From positions 62,001-126,000 of the forward strand of contig NZ_ALAP01000041.1 in assembly GCF_000280905.1 (NCBI RefSeq): DNA of 64,000 nt, in the 5' to 3' direction. This document shows positions 16,708 through 26,079 of this stretch, piece by piece. Each line of letters begins with the position of its first letter. Position 1 is the first letter of the stretch. This stretch comes from Streptomyces sp. AA1529. GTDB taxonomy: Bacteria > Actinomycetota > Actinomycetes > Streptomycetales > Streptomycetaceae. The position numbers were made by a program, and so were the translations under genes. The notes under the pieces are model-generated. The model worked only from the letters and a program-made list of their open reading frames with translations, had not been told where the DNA came from and searched no databases.

Positions 16708-18438
16708 TCAGTTCGACGGGGTGTTCGACTGTGGGGCGGTCCGGTCCCCGGCTCCGGCGACGGAGCCGGGCTGCCGGGCCGCCTCCAGCAGCTCGATCGA
16801 CCGCTCGCGCATCTCGACCTTGCGGATCTTGCCCGTCACGGTCATCGGGAAGGCGTCGACCACATGGACGTAGCGCGGGATCTTGTAGTGCGCGAGCCTG
16901 CCGGAGCAGAACGCGCGGATGTCGTCCGCCGTGAGCGGCGCCGCGCCGTCCCGCATCCGTATCCACGCCATCAGTTCCTCACCGTAGCGTTCGTCGGGCA
17001 CTCCGACGAGCTGCGCGTCGAGGACATCCGGATGGGTGTGCAGGAACTCCTCGACCTCCCGCGGATAGATGTTCTCGCCGCCGCGGATGACCATGTCCTT
17101 GATCCGTCCCGTGACGCTGACGTACCCCTCCTCGTCCATCACCGCCAGGTCCCCGGTGTGCATCCAGCGGGCGGCGTCGACGGCGGCCGCGGTCGCCGCC
17201 GGCTGCTCCCAGTAGCCGAGCATCACCGAGTAGCCGCGGGTGCACAGTTCGCCCGGCTCGCCGCGGGGCAGGCAGCGGCCGGTGTCCGGGTCGACCACCT
17301 TGACCTCCAGGTGCGGGCCGACCCGGCCCACCGTCGACACCCGGCGCTCGACCGAGTCGTCGGCCCGGGTCTGGGTGGAGACCGGCGACGTCTCGGTCAT
17401 GCCGTAGCAGATCGACACCTCGGCCATCCCCATGCGCTCGATGACCTGCTTCATCACCTCCACCGGGCACGGCGAGCCGGCCATGATGCCGGTGCGCAGG
17501 CTGGTCAGGTCGAAGGAGTCGAAGCCCGGTTCGGCCAGCTCGGCGATGAACATCGTCGGCACCCCGTACAGCGCGGTGCAGCGCTCCTGCTGGACCGCCC
17601 GCAGTGCCGCCGCCGGCTCGAAGGCGGCGGACGGGATCACCATGCACGCGCCGTGGCTGGTGGCCGCCAGGTTGCCCATCACCATGCCGAAGCAGTGGTA
17701 GAAGGGCACCGGCAGGCAGATCCGGTCGGCTTCGGTGTAGCGGCACAGCTCGCCGACGAAGTAGCCGTTGTTGAGGATGTTGTGGTGGGAGAGGGTGGCG
17801 CCCTTGGGGAAGCCGGTGGTGCCGGAGGTGTACTGGATGTTGACCGGCTCGTCGGCCGAGAGCGTGGCGGCGATGCCGTCCAGCAGTTCCCGGGCCTGCT
17901 CGGGCTGCCGCGCCCGGCCGCTCTCCAGCAGCCCGGTCCACTCCTCCTCGCCGAGCAGGACGACGTCCTCCAGCGCGGGGCACTCGCCGCGCACCTGTCC
18001 GATCATCGCCGCGTAGTCGGACTCCTTGTGGCTGCGGGCGGCCAGCAGGGTGCGGATCCCCGCCCGGGCGAGCACGTACGCCAGTTCGTGTGCCCGGTAG
18101 GCGGGGTTGATGTTGACGAGGACGGCGCCCAGTTTGGCCGTCGCGTACTGCGTCAGCGTCCACTCCGGGCAGTTGGGTGCCCAGATGCCCACCCGGTCGC
18201 CCTTGCGCACGCCCAGCTCGTGCAGCCCCAGTGCGAGGGCCTCGACCTCGGCACCGAACTCTCGGTAGCTCCAGCGCCGTCCGCTGCCGACGTCCACCAG
18301 CGCGTCCCGCTCCCCGTGGGCGGCGACGGTCCGGTCCAGGTTCTCCCCGATGGTGTCGCCCAGCAGCGGAGTCGTCGAGGGCCCGGAGGCGTAGCTGCGC
18401 GCGGCCGGGTGCGCGGGGTGGGGTACGGGCGCGGGCAC
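16708..18438 (-). CDS. Acyl-CoA synthetase (AMP-binding), medium/long-chain type
   Basis: Adenylate-forming enzyme of about 576 residues that activates a fatty or related acid through acyl-AMP to acyl-CoA. Motifs in order: P-loop [29 protein letters not shown] (A5), [26 protein letters not shown] (A7), [20 protein letters not shown] (A8) and [13 protein letters not shown] with the catalytic Lys (A10). GTG at 18438 has gtggagg five bases before it; an in-frame GTG at 18477 (VTHDTR) is equally plausible from family starts. It is the first gene of a two-gene unit with the GAF/LuxR regulator. The exact acid cannot be read from sequence. Confidence 0.92.
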   Translation of the reverse strand: MPAPVPHPAHPAARSYASGPSTTPLLGDTIGENLDRTVAAHGERDALVDVGSGRRWSYREFGAEVEALALGLHELGVRKGDRVGIWAPNCPEWTLTQYATAKLGAVLVNINPAYRAHELAYVLARAGIRTLLAARSHKESDYAAMIGQVRGECPALEDVVLLGEEEWTGLLESGRARQPEQARELLDGIAATLSADEPVNIQYTSGTTGFPKGATLSHHNILNNGYFVGELCRYTEADRICLPVPFYHCFGMVMGNLAATSHGACMVIPSAAFEPAAALRAVQQERCTALYGVPTMFIAELAEPGFDSFDLTSLRTGIMAGSPCPVEVMKQVIERMGMAEVSICYGMTETSPVSTQTRADDSVERRVSTVGRVGPHLEVKVVDPDTGRCLPRGEPGELCTRGYSVMLGYWEQPAATAAAVDAARWMHTGDLAVMDEEGYVSVTGRIKDMVIRGGENIYPREVEEFLHTHPDVLDAQLVGVPDERYGEELMAWIRMRDGAAPLTADDIRAFCSGRLAHYKIPRYVHVVDAFPMTVTGKIRKVEMRERSIELLEAARQPGSVAGAGDRTAPQSNTPSN

Positions 18439-18866
18439 GGCAGCCTCCACAGAAGCACATCGGGTGTCGTGCGTCACACTTACCTGCCCCGCGGAGCGGT
18501 CCGCTACCCCTTGTCGGGGGTAGTGGCCGCCGGCCGCGCGATGCGTCGGCAGCCGGGACGCGCGGGGGCGCGCGGTCCCGGCTCGGCGCCCCTTCCCGCC
18601 GGCCGCCGGCGAACCGCCCCCGCCACCCGGCGGGGCGGGACCCGCGGGTGGACGAGCCGTTCCGCGACCGGGCGCGGCTCGCGGGCCGAACGGGTGAATC
18701 GGGTCGCCGGACGGCCCGCGCGGGCCGGGCCGTCGGCGGTTCCACGGCTCTCTTCGGCGGGTCCCGGGCGCGAAGACCATGCAGAAATATACGCAAATGG
18801 GAGAATCGCCGGGACAAGGAATCGGCTCTGTCCGCGCGTCGGACCGACAGGAACAGGGAGGGCCGG
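18439..18866. other. Divergent promoter region of acyl-CoA synthetase and phosphatase genes
   Basis: About 430 bases between two divergent genes. On the synthetase side it contains the palindrome at 18504-18523. The half nearer the phosphatase is less GC-rich at 18778-18815 (cagaaatatacgcaaatggg), where a promoter is likely. No gene with coding character is visible. Confidence 0.5.
18504..18523. promoter_or_regulatory. CTACCCC-N6-GGGGTAG palindrome, probable operator
   Basis: Perfect 7-base arms (ctacccc and ggggtag) around ttgtcg, 66-81 bases upstream of the acyl-CoA synthetase start. Runs of C and G in inverted orientation are the type of site bound by the LuxR-family regulator RamA of Corynebacterium. 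A GAF/LuxR regulator is the second gene of this unit, so autoregulation is the simplest reading. Confidence 0.5.
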
Positions 18867-19946
18867 GTGGGCGGGCCCGCGGATGGACTGGGCAGGGTGC
18901 CGTACGTGGCACCGCCGCTGCTGCTGCTCGGAGGCGTGGCGGCCGACGTGTTCTCACCCGAGCCGTACTACGGGCTGCCGCTGCTGGCCTGCACCTCGAT
19001 GGTGGCCGGTCTGAGCTACTCCTTCCGGGCCAGCGCGCTGTTCGCGCTCGCGGCCGGCGTGGCGGCGGCAGGGTCGGCGGGATCCGCGGGCCGTGCGGGT
19101 TCGGCGCTGCTCATCGACGTGGCGGCGGTGCTGTTCGTCAGCCTGGTGGGGCTCTGGATCAAGTGGCTCGTCGACCGGCAGGGCCGCAATCTGGCCGTCG
19201 CGCTGACGGTCGCCGAGGCCGCGCAGCGGGCCGTGCTGCCGGCGCCGCCCGCCGACGTGGGTCCGCTCGCCGTCGCCGACCGCTATGTGGCGGCCCAGCG
19301 GGGGGCGGCGATCGGCGGCGACCTCTACGCCCTGCAGGAGACGCCGTTCGGCATCCGGGCCGTGATCGGCGATGTGCGGGGCAAGGGCCTGCCCGCCGTC
19401 TCCGCGGTCTCGGTGGCCGTCGGGGCCTTCCGGGAGGCCGCCGAGCACGCGCCGACCCTGCACGAGCTGGCCGACCGGCTCGATCGGGCCCTGGACCGGG
19501 AGGGGGAGCGCCGCCGGGGTTCGGAGGACGACGTCGAGGGGTTCGTCACGGCGCTCCTCGTCCAGATCCCGCCCAGCGGCGACACGGTCACCGTGCTCAA
19601 CCGGGGGCATCCGCCGCCCTATCTGCTGCACGACGGCAACGCCGTCTGCCTGGAGCCCACCCATCCGGAGCTGCCGCTCTCCACCGGGCTCGGCTCCGCG
19701 ACCGGTGCGCCGGTGGAGGAGACCTTCCCGCTGGCGCCGAACGACTCCCTGGTGCTGGTGACCGACGGGGTCACCGAGGCGCGCAACGCGCAGGGCGACT
19801 TCTTCGACGTCCGGTGGGGGCTGTGCTCAGCGGGGCTGAGCCGCGCTGACGAACTGGCCGATGCGCTGGTCAAGGCGGTCACGGAGTGGACGGACGGCCG
19901 ACGGCAGGACGACATGGCACTGCTGGTGCTCACCCGCGGCGCGTGA
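18867..19946 (+). CDS. Membrane-anchored PP2C/SpoIIE-type serine phosphatase
   Basis: Protein of 359 residues: an N-terminal membrane part of about three helices ([46 protein letters not shown], together about residues 10-95) and a C-terminal SpoIIE/RsbU phosphatase domain. Metal-binding motifs are intact: [52 protein letters not shown] and [10 protein letters not shown]. Such enzymes usually dephosphorylate anti-anti-sigma factors and so switch on sigma-factor regulons. No partner kinase or sigma gene is adjacent. GTG at 18867 follows ggagg with four-base spacing. Confidence 0.88.
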   Translation: MGGPADGLGRVPYVAPPLLLLGGVAADVFSPEPYYGLPLLACTSMVAGLSYSFRASALFALAAGVAAAGSAGSAGRAGSALLIDVAAVLFVSLVGLWIKWLVDRQGRNLAVALTVAEAAQRAVLPAPPADVGPLAVADRYVAAQRGAAIGGDLYALQETPFGIRAVIGDVRGKGLPAVSAVSVAVGAFREAAEHAPTLHELADRLDRALDREGERRRGSEDDVEGFVTALLVQIPPSGDTVTVLNRGHPPPYLLHDGNAVCLEPTHPELPLSTGLGSATGAPVEETFPLAPNDSLVLVTDGVTEARNAQGDFFDVRWGLCSAGLSRADELADALVKAVTEWTDGRRQDDMALLVLTRGA

Positions 19947-20000
19947 GGCCGCCGGGCGGCGCGGTGCTGTTACTGCTGTGACCGCGTGGTGTCCGATGTC

Positions 20001-20038
20001 TTGACCGTGTGCGGTCACTTGCTTAAGTCTAGACCAAT
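20001..20038 (+). promoter_or_regulatory. Promoter with DasR-like (dre) operator upstream of the AA10 oxygenase
   Basis: aagtctagacca at 20025-20036 matches 10 of 12 bases of the TGGTCTAGACCA core of DasR-responsive elements, which control chitin and N-acetylglucosamine genes in Streptomyces. A TTGACC -35-like hexamer at 20001 is 16 bases before TTAAGT at 20023, so the site would overlap the -10 region, a good place for repression. Target gene starts about 105 bases downstream. Confidence 0.6.
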
Positions 20039-20144
20039 CGGATGACCCCCCACCGGGATCCGGGGTGCCGCACTCCGTGCCGCGCTCGGCAGTACCGCCG
20101 GGTGCGGGCGGCGGCTCGCCGGTACCGTTGCCGAAGGAGTTGAC

Positions 20145-20660
20145 ATGCACAAAAAGAGGAAGCTGGCCGCGCTCGTCGGTGCCGGGCTCTCGCCCCTGCT
20201 CGTCCTCGGTCTGTCCGTGACCCCCGCCAGCGCCCACGGCTACATCAGCGACCCCGCCAGCCGGCAGGCGCAGTGTGCCGCCGGAGTCGTGGAGTGCGGC
20301 TCCATCAAGTACGAGCCGCAGAGCGTCGAAGGCCCCAAGGGGCTCCAGGACTGCGCCGGCGGCCACGACGAGTGGGCCGAGCTGCGCGACGACGACCACG
20401 GCTGGAACGTGGCCGACGTCGGCAGCTCCGCGACCTTCAACTGGACGCTGACCGCGGCGCACCGCACGACCACCTGGCAGTACTTCATCGACGGCCGGCA
20501 GATCGCCGAGTTCGACCAGGGCGGGGAGCAGCCACCCTCCCAGCTCTCGCACGACGTCGACTTCGGCGGGTTCACCGGCAGGCAGACCGTGCTCGCGGTC
20601 TGGAACGTCGCCGACACCGCCAACGCGTTCTACGCCTGCGTCGACGTGAACATCGGCTGA
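20145..20660 (+). CDS. Secreted AA10 lytic polysaccharide monooxygenase, chitin-active type
   Basis: Copper enzyme of 171 residues that oxidatively cleaves crystalline chitin (or cellulose) outside the cell. The signal peptide ends at ...TPASA, leaving mature His1 (residue 31) in HGYISDPASRQAQC; the second histidine-brace ligand is His106 in WTLTAAHRTTTWQYF. The terminal NAFYACVDVNIG gives the axial Phe. The protein is a single catalytic domain with no carbohydrate-binding module, typical of small Streptomyces chitin-binding proteins. ATG at 20145 has aaggag upstream. A DasR-like site supports chitin as the substrate; regioselectivity and substrate remain inferred. Confidence 0.95.
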   Translation: MHKKRKLAALVGAGLSPLLVLGLSVTPASAHGYISDPASRQAQCAAGVVECGSIKYEPQSVEGPKGLQDCAGGHDEWAELRDDDHGWNVADVGSSATFNWTLTAAHRTTTWQYFIDGRQIAEFDQGGEQPPSQLSHDVDFGGFTGRQTVLAVWNVADTANAFYACVDVNIG

Positions 20661-20667
20661 GCAGATG

Positions 20668-20718
20668 CCCACGGGGAGCCTTCCGCCGCCGCTCCGCGGC
20701 CGTGGGAGGCTCCCCGCC
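20668..20718 (+). terminator. Hairpin terminator after the AA10 gene
   Basis: ggggagcct (20673-20681) pairs with aggctcccc (20707-20715), with further GC pairing inside. Located eight bases after the stop and before a convergent gene. Confidence 0.75.
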
Positions 20719-20796
20719 TCCGCCCCGGTCCCGCACCGGCCGGTGCGCCCGCCGACCTTCCCGGCGGCGCACGAAAGGCCGCGCCGCGCCCGTCGC

Positions 20797-21972
20797 TCAC
20801 AGACCGTAGAGCCGCCGGGCCGTACCACCGGCGACCATGAGGACCACCCGCTCCGCGTCGGACGGCGCCCACGCGCCCCGGCGCACCCACTCCCGCGTCA
20901 GCTCCGTCATCGCCTCGCGGAAGAGCCGGGCGCCGACCAGGAAGAGCTCCGGGATGCCGTGGGCGTCGGTGGAGAAGAGGAGCTTGCCGAACGGGGTGAG
21001 CTCCAGCAGCTGGGCCAGCACCTCGCGGGCGCGAGCCCCGGTATGGCTCAACGCGAGCCCGAAGTCGGCGTACACATGCGGGAAGACGGCCGCCAGATAG
21101 CCCGCGCCACGCTGGTAGGGGTAGCAGTGCAACAGGACCAGCGGAGCGCCGTAGGGGGCCACCGCGCGGATGAAGTCGGTCAGCAGCAGCGGGTCGCAGC
21201 GGTCCAGGCGCAGGTCCGGATCGCCGAAGCCGGTGTGCAGTTGCAGCGGCAGCCCCGTCCGCACGGCGGACCACAGCAGGTGCCGCTCCAGGACCGGATC
21301 CGAGAGCCGGCCGCCGGGCACCCGGGAGGCCAGCCAGCGGTCGGCCGCCGCGTAGATCTCCGAGGTGCCGGGCGGAGCGGGCGCCAGCTCCAGCCCGCAA
21401 CGGTAGGCGGCCACGGACTTGAAGCCCCGGGCGGTGCGGGACGATTCGCGGACCGCCTCGGAGACCTCCGCCAGGAAGCTGTGCGTGTCCCGCGCGGCGT
21501 CGGCGGCCCGCTCGGCCAGCCGTTCGAGCCGGACGATCTCATGGGCCTCGGCGTCCGCGGACTCGGCCAGCTCACCCGGCGTCAGCAACTGGCCGGGCAG
21601 CCCGGTGTCGACGAGGAAGGCGGTGATCCCGCTGGCCCGCAGCATGCGGCCGGTCACCTCCGCGGTACCCAGCTCGGCACGCCGCGCGAGATAGCGTTCG
21701 GGCGGGCAGTGCGGCTCGAGGCCGAGCACGGGAGCGCACCAGCGCCGTACCGCGAAGCCGAGTTGGGTGTCGAAGTAGCCGAACGGGACGCCGGCCTCCG
21801 GTGGCGAAGAGCCGGACCTGGGCGTGCCGCGGGGTGCGGGATGGGCCTCCGTCAGCCAGTTCTCGAACGCGTCCGGTTCGGGTCCGCTGCGCAGCACTCC
21901 GTGGCAGTGCTGGTCGACCAGTGCCGGGAACGCCCCGGGGCCGGGGTCCGGTGGCGCCGCAAGAGCAGCCAT
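20797..21972 (-). CDS. Amidohydrolase-2 family protein (FluG N-domain-like)
   Basis: Metal-dependent hydrolase of 391 residues. It has the amidohydrolase opening ALVDQHCHGVL (metal His pair), a mid-protein LQLHTGFGDPDLRLD, VLLHCYPYQRGAGYLA, YADFGLALSHTG and the terminal metal-site LLFSTDAHGIPEL. The start codon follows the stop of the upstream glutamine-synthetase-like gene with no gap, so the two are surely co-expressed. In fungal FluG and some plant proteins these two domains are one polypeptide; the bacterial pair probably acts in one pathway, perhaps hydrolysis of a gamma-glutamyl or related amide. The exact substrate is unknown. Confidence 0.85.
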   Translation of the reverse strand: MAALAAPPDPGPGAFPALVDQHCHGVLRSGPEPDAFENWLTEAHPAPRGTPRSGSSPPEAGVPFGYFDTQLGFAVRRWCAPVLGLEPHCPPERYLARRAELGTAEVTGRMLRASGITAFLVDTGLPGQLLTPGELAESADAEAHEIVRLERLAERAADAARDTHSFLAEVSEAVRESSRTARGFKSVAAYRCGLELAPAPPGTSEIYAAADRWLASRVPGGRLSDPVLERHLLWSAVRTGLPLQLHTGFGDPDLRLDRCDPLLLTDFIRAVAPYGAPLVLLHCYPYQRGAGYLAAVFPHVYADFGLALSHTGARAREVLAQLLELTPFGKLLFSTDAHGIPELFLVGARLFREAMTELTREWVRRGAWAPSDAERVVLMVAGGTARRLYGL

Positions 21973-23430
21973 TCAGTACCTCCCCCGGGTCGCGGCGGCG
22001 ATCTCCCGCTCGCTCGCCCCCTCGAACAGCGCGATCTCACCCGCCCGCACCGCGCGGACGGCGTCGAAGAGCGGCCCGCCCAGGGCCTCGCGCAGCACCC
22101 CGGACCGCTCGAACCGCTCCAGCGCGGCGTCCAGCGAGCCCGGCAGCCCGGGCTGGTCGCGGCCCAGCGCCGGGTCCCCGGAGACGGGCGCGGGCAGCCG
22201 GGTGTCCCGGTCACCGGCGGCCAGGCCGGCCAGTCCCGCCAGCCCCGCCGCGAGGACGCCGCCCACCAGCAGATACGGATTGGCCGCCGCGTCCACGCAC
22301 TTGAGCTCCGCGTTGGCGCCGCCCGGTGCGGCGGCCCGGCCCGCGACGAACCGGAGCGCCGCCTCCCGGTTCTCCAGGCCCCAGCACCGGAAGGCACCCG
22401 CCCAGCGGGACGGGCGCAGCCGCAGATAGCTGGCGGGGGAGGGGGCGCCGAGCGCGAGCAGCGCGGGCAGCTCGCGCAGCACCCCGGCCAGGAACGCCTC
22501 GCACTCCCGCGTCATGCCGAACGGCCCCTCGCCGCCCGCACACAGGTTGCGCCCGTCCCGCCACAGGCTCAGATGCAGATGCCCGCCGTTGCCCACCCCG
22601 GCCGGATCCACGACGGGGGCGAACGAGGCCGTCAGCCCGTGCCGCAGCGAGACCGCCCGCACCGTCTCCCGGACCAGCACCGCCAGATCGGCCGCGCCCA
22701 CCGGGTCCGACGGCGCGACCGAGACCTCGAACTGGCCCGCCGCGTACTCGGGATGGATTTGCAGCACCTCGACGCCCTGCGCGGACAGCGCCGCCAGGAC
22801 GTCGCGCAGATAGTCCGTGTTCTCCACCAGCCGTGCCATGCCGTAGGCGGGACCGGTCGTCGGGTACGCGGGCTCGCTCTCCGCCTCCGGCAGCGGGCCG
22901 CGCACCGCCACCCACTCCGTCTCGAAGCCCATCCGCAGCTCGATGCCGTGCTCGGCCGCCGCACGCGCGGCCATCCGGCGGGCGAAGCCGCGCTGGCAGG
23001 CCGCATAGGGCGTCCCGTCCTGCTCGTGGCGGTCCACCGGGGCCCACGACCAGCCGGGTTGGGCGAAGAGCACGGTGAGCCGGTCCAGATCCGGCACCAG
23101 GCGCAGATCCCCGTCGGGGCCGCCGATGTACTCGCTCGCGGTCATCGAGTCGTCGACGAGGTAGACGTCGAAGCACGGGGACATGCCGACGCCGGTCGCG
23201 GCCGCCTGCGCCAGCTTGTCGGCGGGTACGGCCTTGACCCGGGTGAGGCCCGCGTTGTCGACCCAGGTGAGGGCGGTGCCGTGCACTCCGGCGTGGGCGA
23301 GCCGCGCGGCCGCGGCGCGGGCCCGCTCCCGCCCGTGGCCGGGTGCGTGACACCCGCCTGCGGGCTGTGCCGTGCCTGTCGTCGTCCCCGCTGCGGCCTC
23401 GGATACCGGCGTCCGCCGTGTCGTTCCCAT
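21973..23430 (-). CDS. Glutamine synthetase-like ligase (gamma-glutamyl ligase family)
   Basis: Protein of 485 residues with the glutamine-synthetase catalytic fold. Seen: FETEWVAV (first Glu ligand), LQIHPEYAAGQFEVSVAP, the ATP/metal His motif GNGGHLHLSLW, YLRLRPSRWAGAFRCWGLENRE and NAELKCVDAAANPYL. The sequence diverges from housekeeping GlnA: it lacks a recognisable GlnA adenylylation region and belongs with the GlnA-like enzymes of actinomycetes, several of which glutamylate polyamines or ethanolamine. ATG at 23430 is used; longer in-frame starts exist but have no coding character. Partnered with the amidohydrolase directly downstream. Confidence 0.87.
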   Translation of the reverse strand: MGTTRRTPVSEAAAGTTTGTAQPAGGCHAPGHGRERARAAAARLAHAGVHGTALTWVDNAGLTRVKAVPADKLAQAAATGVGMSPCFDVYLVDDSMTASEYIGGPDGDLRLVPDLDRLTVLFAQPGWSWAPVDRHEQDGTPYAACQRGFARRMAARAAAEHGIELRMGFETEWVAVRGPLPEAESEPAYPTTGPAYGMARLVENTDYLRDVLAALSAQGVEVLQIHPEYAAGQFEVSVAPSDPVGAADLAVLVRETVRAVSLRHGLTASFAPVVDPAGVGNGGHLHLSLWRDGRNLCAGGEGPFGMTRECEAFLAGVLRELPALLALGAPSPASYLRLRPSRWAGAFRCWGLENREAALRFVAGRAAAPGGANAELKCVDAAANPYLLVGGVLAAGLAGLAGLAAGDRDTRLPAPVSGDPALGRDQPGLPGSLDAALERFERSGVLREALGGPLFDAVRAVRAGEIALFEGASEREIAAATRGRY

Positions 23431-23720
23431 GCCCGCAGCGTTTACTCTCCCTCGGCGATCAGAGCAAGGCGCCGTGCGCCGGGCCACCGGATCGGGCGCC
23501 GCTCGTTCGGGGCCGCACCGGACCCGGACCGCTTCCGGTTCGGTTCCGTTTCGAAACCGTGCGGGCGGCGCGGTGGGATGTGCCAAGGGCAAGAAGCCTT
23601 GACACGGTGTGCCTGACTGCACGGGTAGTTGGGCAGGTACCCCCATGAGGCCACATCGGAGCGGGGAGGGAAACTTGGAAGGTGGCGAGACCCATGCGGC
23701 TACGGTACGGGAGCAGCGGT

Positions 23721-24692
23721 ATGCGCATCACTGACGTCACTGGCGGTGAAGCGGCCGCCAGAGACGCCGTGTCGGACAGTCCGACGGAAGGAGGCGGAGC
23801 GTCCCCGGCAGTGCCCCGGCTGGTGCTGGGCACCAGGCTGCGGAGGCTGCGGGAGGCGCAGTACATATCCCGGCGGGAGGCCGCGGAGGCGATCCGGGTC
23901 ACCCATCAGCGCATCCTCGACCTGGAGCAGGGCCGCACCGGCTGCGCGCTGCGGGACGTCGCGGACCTGCTGACGATCTACGGTGTCTGCGACGAGAGCG
24001 AGCGCGCGGTACTGACCGCGCTCGCCGAACAGGCCAACACCCCCGGCTGGTGGCAGTCCTTCCAGGGCGTCGTCCCGCACTGGCTGCACACCTACCTGGG
24101 GCTGGAGCAGGCGGCCAGCGTGATCCGCACCTACGAGGTGCAGTTCGTGCCCGGTCTCCTCCAGACCAGCCGCTACGCACGCGCCGTCGTCGAACTCCTC
24201 CACGACGAGGAGCCCGAGGCGGGCATCCAGCGGCGGGTGGACCTGCGGATGCGCCGCCAGCAGATCCTCTACGGCCCGCGGGCCCCGCACGTGTGGGCCG
24301 TCATCGACGAGGCGGCGCTGCGCCGCCCGGTCGGCGGCGCGGCCACCATGCGCGCCCAGCTGCGGCACCTGTGCGCGATGAGCGAACTGCCGCACGTCAC
24401 GGTGCAGATCATGCCCTTCAGCGCGGGCGGGCACGCGGCGGCCGGCGGCCCGGTCACGCTGCTGCGGCTGCCCGAGAGCGAGCTGCCCGACATCGTGTAC
24501 CTGGAGCAGCTGCACAGCGCCCGCTACCTCGAGGACGACGTCGACATCGAGGCCTACCGCCGCGTCACCGACCGCCTGGTGACCTGCTCGATGCCGCCGT
24601 CCGAGACCCGCGACATGCTCCGGCGGATCGCCGACGAACTGCCGGACGGGGAGCCCGCCGAGCCGCTCACGCGGCCCCTCTCCCGCGGCTAG
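23721..24692 (+). CDS. Helix-turn-helix regulator with DUF5753 (Scr1 family)
   Basis: Regulator of about 323 residues. An N-terminal HTH (LRRLREAQYISRREAAEAIR, then VTHQRILDLEQGRTG) is followed by the DUF5753 domain with LEQAASVIRTYEVQFVPGLL, QTSRYARAV and LPHVTVQIMPFSAGGH. These proteins are abundant in Streptomyces and usually sit next to a small DUF397 gene; none is seen here. ATG at 23721 has gggag seven bases upstream; in-frame GTG 23682 and ATG 23694 are alternatives that add up to 13 residues. A TTGACA hexamer at 23599 could be part of its promoter. Target genes unknown. Confidence 0.87.
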   Translation: MRITDVTGGEAAARDAVSDSPTEGGGASPAVPRLVLGTRLRRLREAQYISRREAAEAIRVTHQRILDLEQGRTGCALRDVADLLTIYGVCDESERAVLTALAEQANTPGWWQSFQGVVPHWLHTYLGLEQAASVIRTYEVQFVPGLLQTSRYARAVVELLHDEEPEAGIQRRVDLRMRRQQILYGPRAPHVWAVIDEAALRRPVGGAATMRAQLRHLCAMSELPHVTVQIMPFSAGGHAAAGGPVTLLRLPESELPDIVYLEQLHSARYLEDDVDIEAYRRVTDRLVTCSMPPSETRDMLRRIADELPDGEPAEPLTRPLSRG

Positions 24693-24781
24693 GCCGCCCC
24701 CGCACGGTACGGTCCGCCCGTCGGCCCCGGCACGCGCGCTCGGCGCCGCCGTCCGGGAGCGGCCCGCCCCCGGGAGGCCGC

Positions 24782-26014
24782 TCAGCCCGCGTCCGGTACG
24801 CGTTCGAGGACCGCGGCGAGCCCCTGGCCGCCGCCGATGCACATCGTCTCCAGGCCGTAGCGGGCGCCGCCGCGCCGCATCTCGTGCGCCAGGGTCGCCA
24901 GGACGCGAGCGCCCGTGGCACCCACCGGGTGGCCCAGCGAGATGCCCGAGCCGTTCACGTTGATCCGCGTTTCGTGGTCGCGCTCGGTCAGGCCGAGCGC
25001 GCGGGTGCAGGCCAGCACCTGCGCCGCGAACGCCTCGTTCAGCTCGATCAGATCGATGTCGGCCAGGTCGAGCCGGGCCTTGGCCAGCGCCTCCCGGGTG
25101 GCCCCGACGGGTCCCAGGCCCATCGTCTCGGCAGGCACTCCGGCCCGCGCGAAGGAGACCAGCCGGACCAGGGGCCGCAGCCCCAGCCGTTCCGCGGTCT
25201 GCGCGGAGGTGACCAGGCAGGCCGCCGCCGCGTCGTTCTGCCCGCTGGCGTTGCCCGCCGTCACCGTCGCCGCCGGGTCCTCCGCGAGCCGCACCGGCCG
25301 CAGCGCGGCGAGCTGGTCGGCGGTGGTCTCGGGGCGGGGGTGCTCGTCGGTGCCGATCTCGGTCTCGCCCTTGCGGGTGCGCACCGTCACCGGCACCGTC
25401 TCGGCCGCGAACCGGCCCTCGGCCAGGGCCGCTCCGGCGCGCTGCTGGGAGCGCAGCGCCAGCGCGTCCTGGTCCGCCCGGCTGACGGCGTACTCACGGC
25501 GCAGGTTCTCGGCCGTCTCGATCATCCCGCCGGGCACCGGGTGGCGGGCGCCGCCCGCCGTGACCCGGCCGCGGGCCAGGGCGTCGTGCAGGGTCAGGCC
25601 CGGCCCCTTGATGCCCCAGCGGCCCTCGTGGGTGTAGTGCGGCGCGGCGCTCATCACCTCGGCCCCGCCCGCGAGCACGACCTGGCTGAACCCGGCCCGG
25701 ATCTGCATCGCGGCGTCCAGCACCGCCTGCAGGCCCGAGCCGCAGCGCCGGTCGATCTGGGTGCCGGTCACCGAGGCGGGCAGCCCCGCGTCCAGTGCGG
25801 CGACCCGTCCCAGCGCCGGCGCCTCCGCACTGGGGTAGGCCTGTCCGAGGATCACCTCGTCGATCCGCTCCGGGGCGACACCGGTGCGCGACACGATCTC
25901 CGAGATCAGCAGCGCGGCCAGTGACTGGGGCCGCTGCCCGGCCAGTGCCCCGCCGAACCGGCCGATCGGGGTGCGCAGGGGTTCGCAGATGACGATGTCG
26001 GTGCGCTCGGACAT
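24782..26014 (-). CDS. Thiolase (acetyl-CoA C-acyltransferase)
   Basis: Enzyme of 410 residues for the last step of beta-oxidation (or its reverse, acetoacetyl-CoA formation). Catalytic residues are in place: nucleophile Cys91 in DRRCGSGLQAV, His362 in SGISLGHPVGATGAR and Cys392 in MCIGGGQGLA. ELNEAFAAQVLAC supplies the NEAF motif. ATG at 26014 is preceded by ggaaagg. It follows the LysR gene on the same strand after 65 bases, while the hydroxyacyl-CoA and acyl-CoA dehydrogenase genes run the other way from the LysR promoter region. Long-chain versus acetoacetyl specificity cannot be decided. Confidence 0.93.
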   Translation of the reverse strand: MSERTDIVICEPLRTPIGRFGGALAGQRPQSLAALLISEIVSRTGVAPERIDEVILGQAYPSAEAPALGRVAALDAGLPASVTGTQIDRRCGSGLQAVLDAAMQIRAGFSQVVLAGGAEVMSAAPHYTHEGRWGIKGPGLTLHDALARGRVTAGGARHPVPGGMIETAENLRREYAVSRADQDALALRSQQRAGAALAEGRFAAETVPVTVRTRKGETEIGTDEHPRPETTADQLAALRPVRLAEDPAATVTAGNASGQNDAAAACLVTSAQTAERLGLRPLVRLVSFARAGVPAETMGLGPVGATREALAKARLDLADIDLIELNEAFAAQVLACTRALGLTERDHETRINVNGSGISLGHPVGATGARVLATLAHEMRRGGARYGLETMCIGGGQGLAAVLERVPDAG

Positions 26015-26079
26015 GCGGTGGCCTTTCCAGGAGCGGTCCGGTCGAGGGGCGGTCTGGGCGTCTCGGGTGCCGGTCTCGG

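Noticed and set aside
16685..16966. Longer N-terminus for the GAF/LuxR regulator
   Set aside because: The added residues overlap the acyl-CoA synthetase C-terminus and are Arg-rich shadow sequence. The TTG after a good Shine-Dalgarno at 16684 is preferred.
23640..23680. gggta-N10-taccc inverted repeat before the DUF5753 gene
   Set aside because: Arms are short and the spacing does not match the C/G palindrome at 18504. Could be chance in a GC-rich leader, so it was not listed as an operator.
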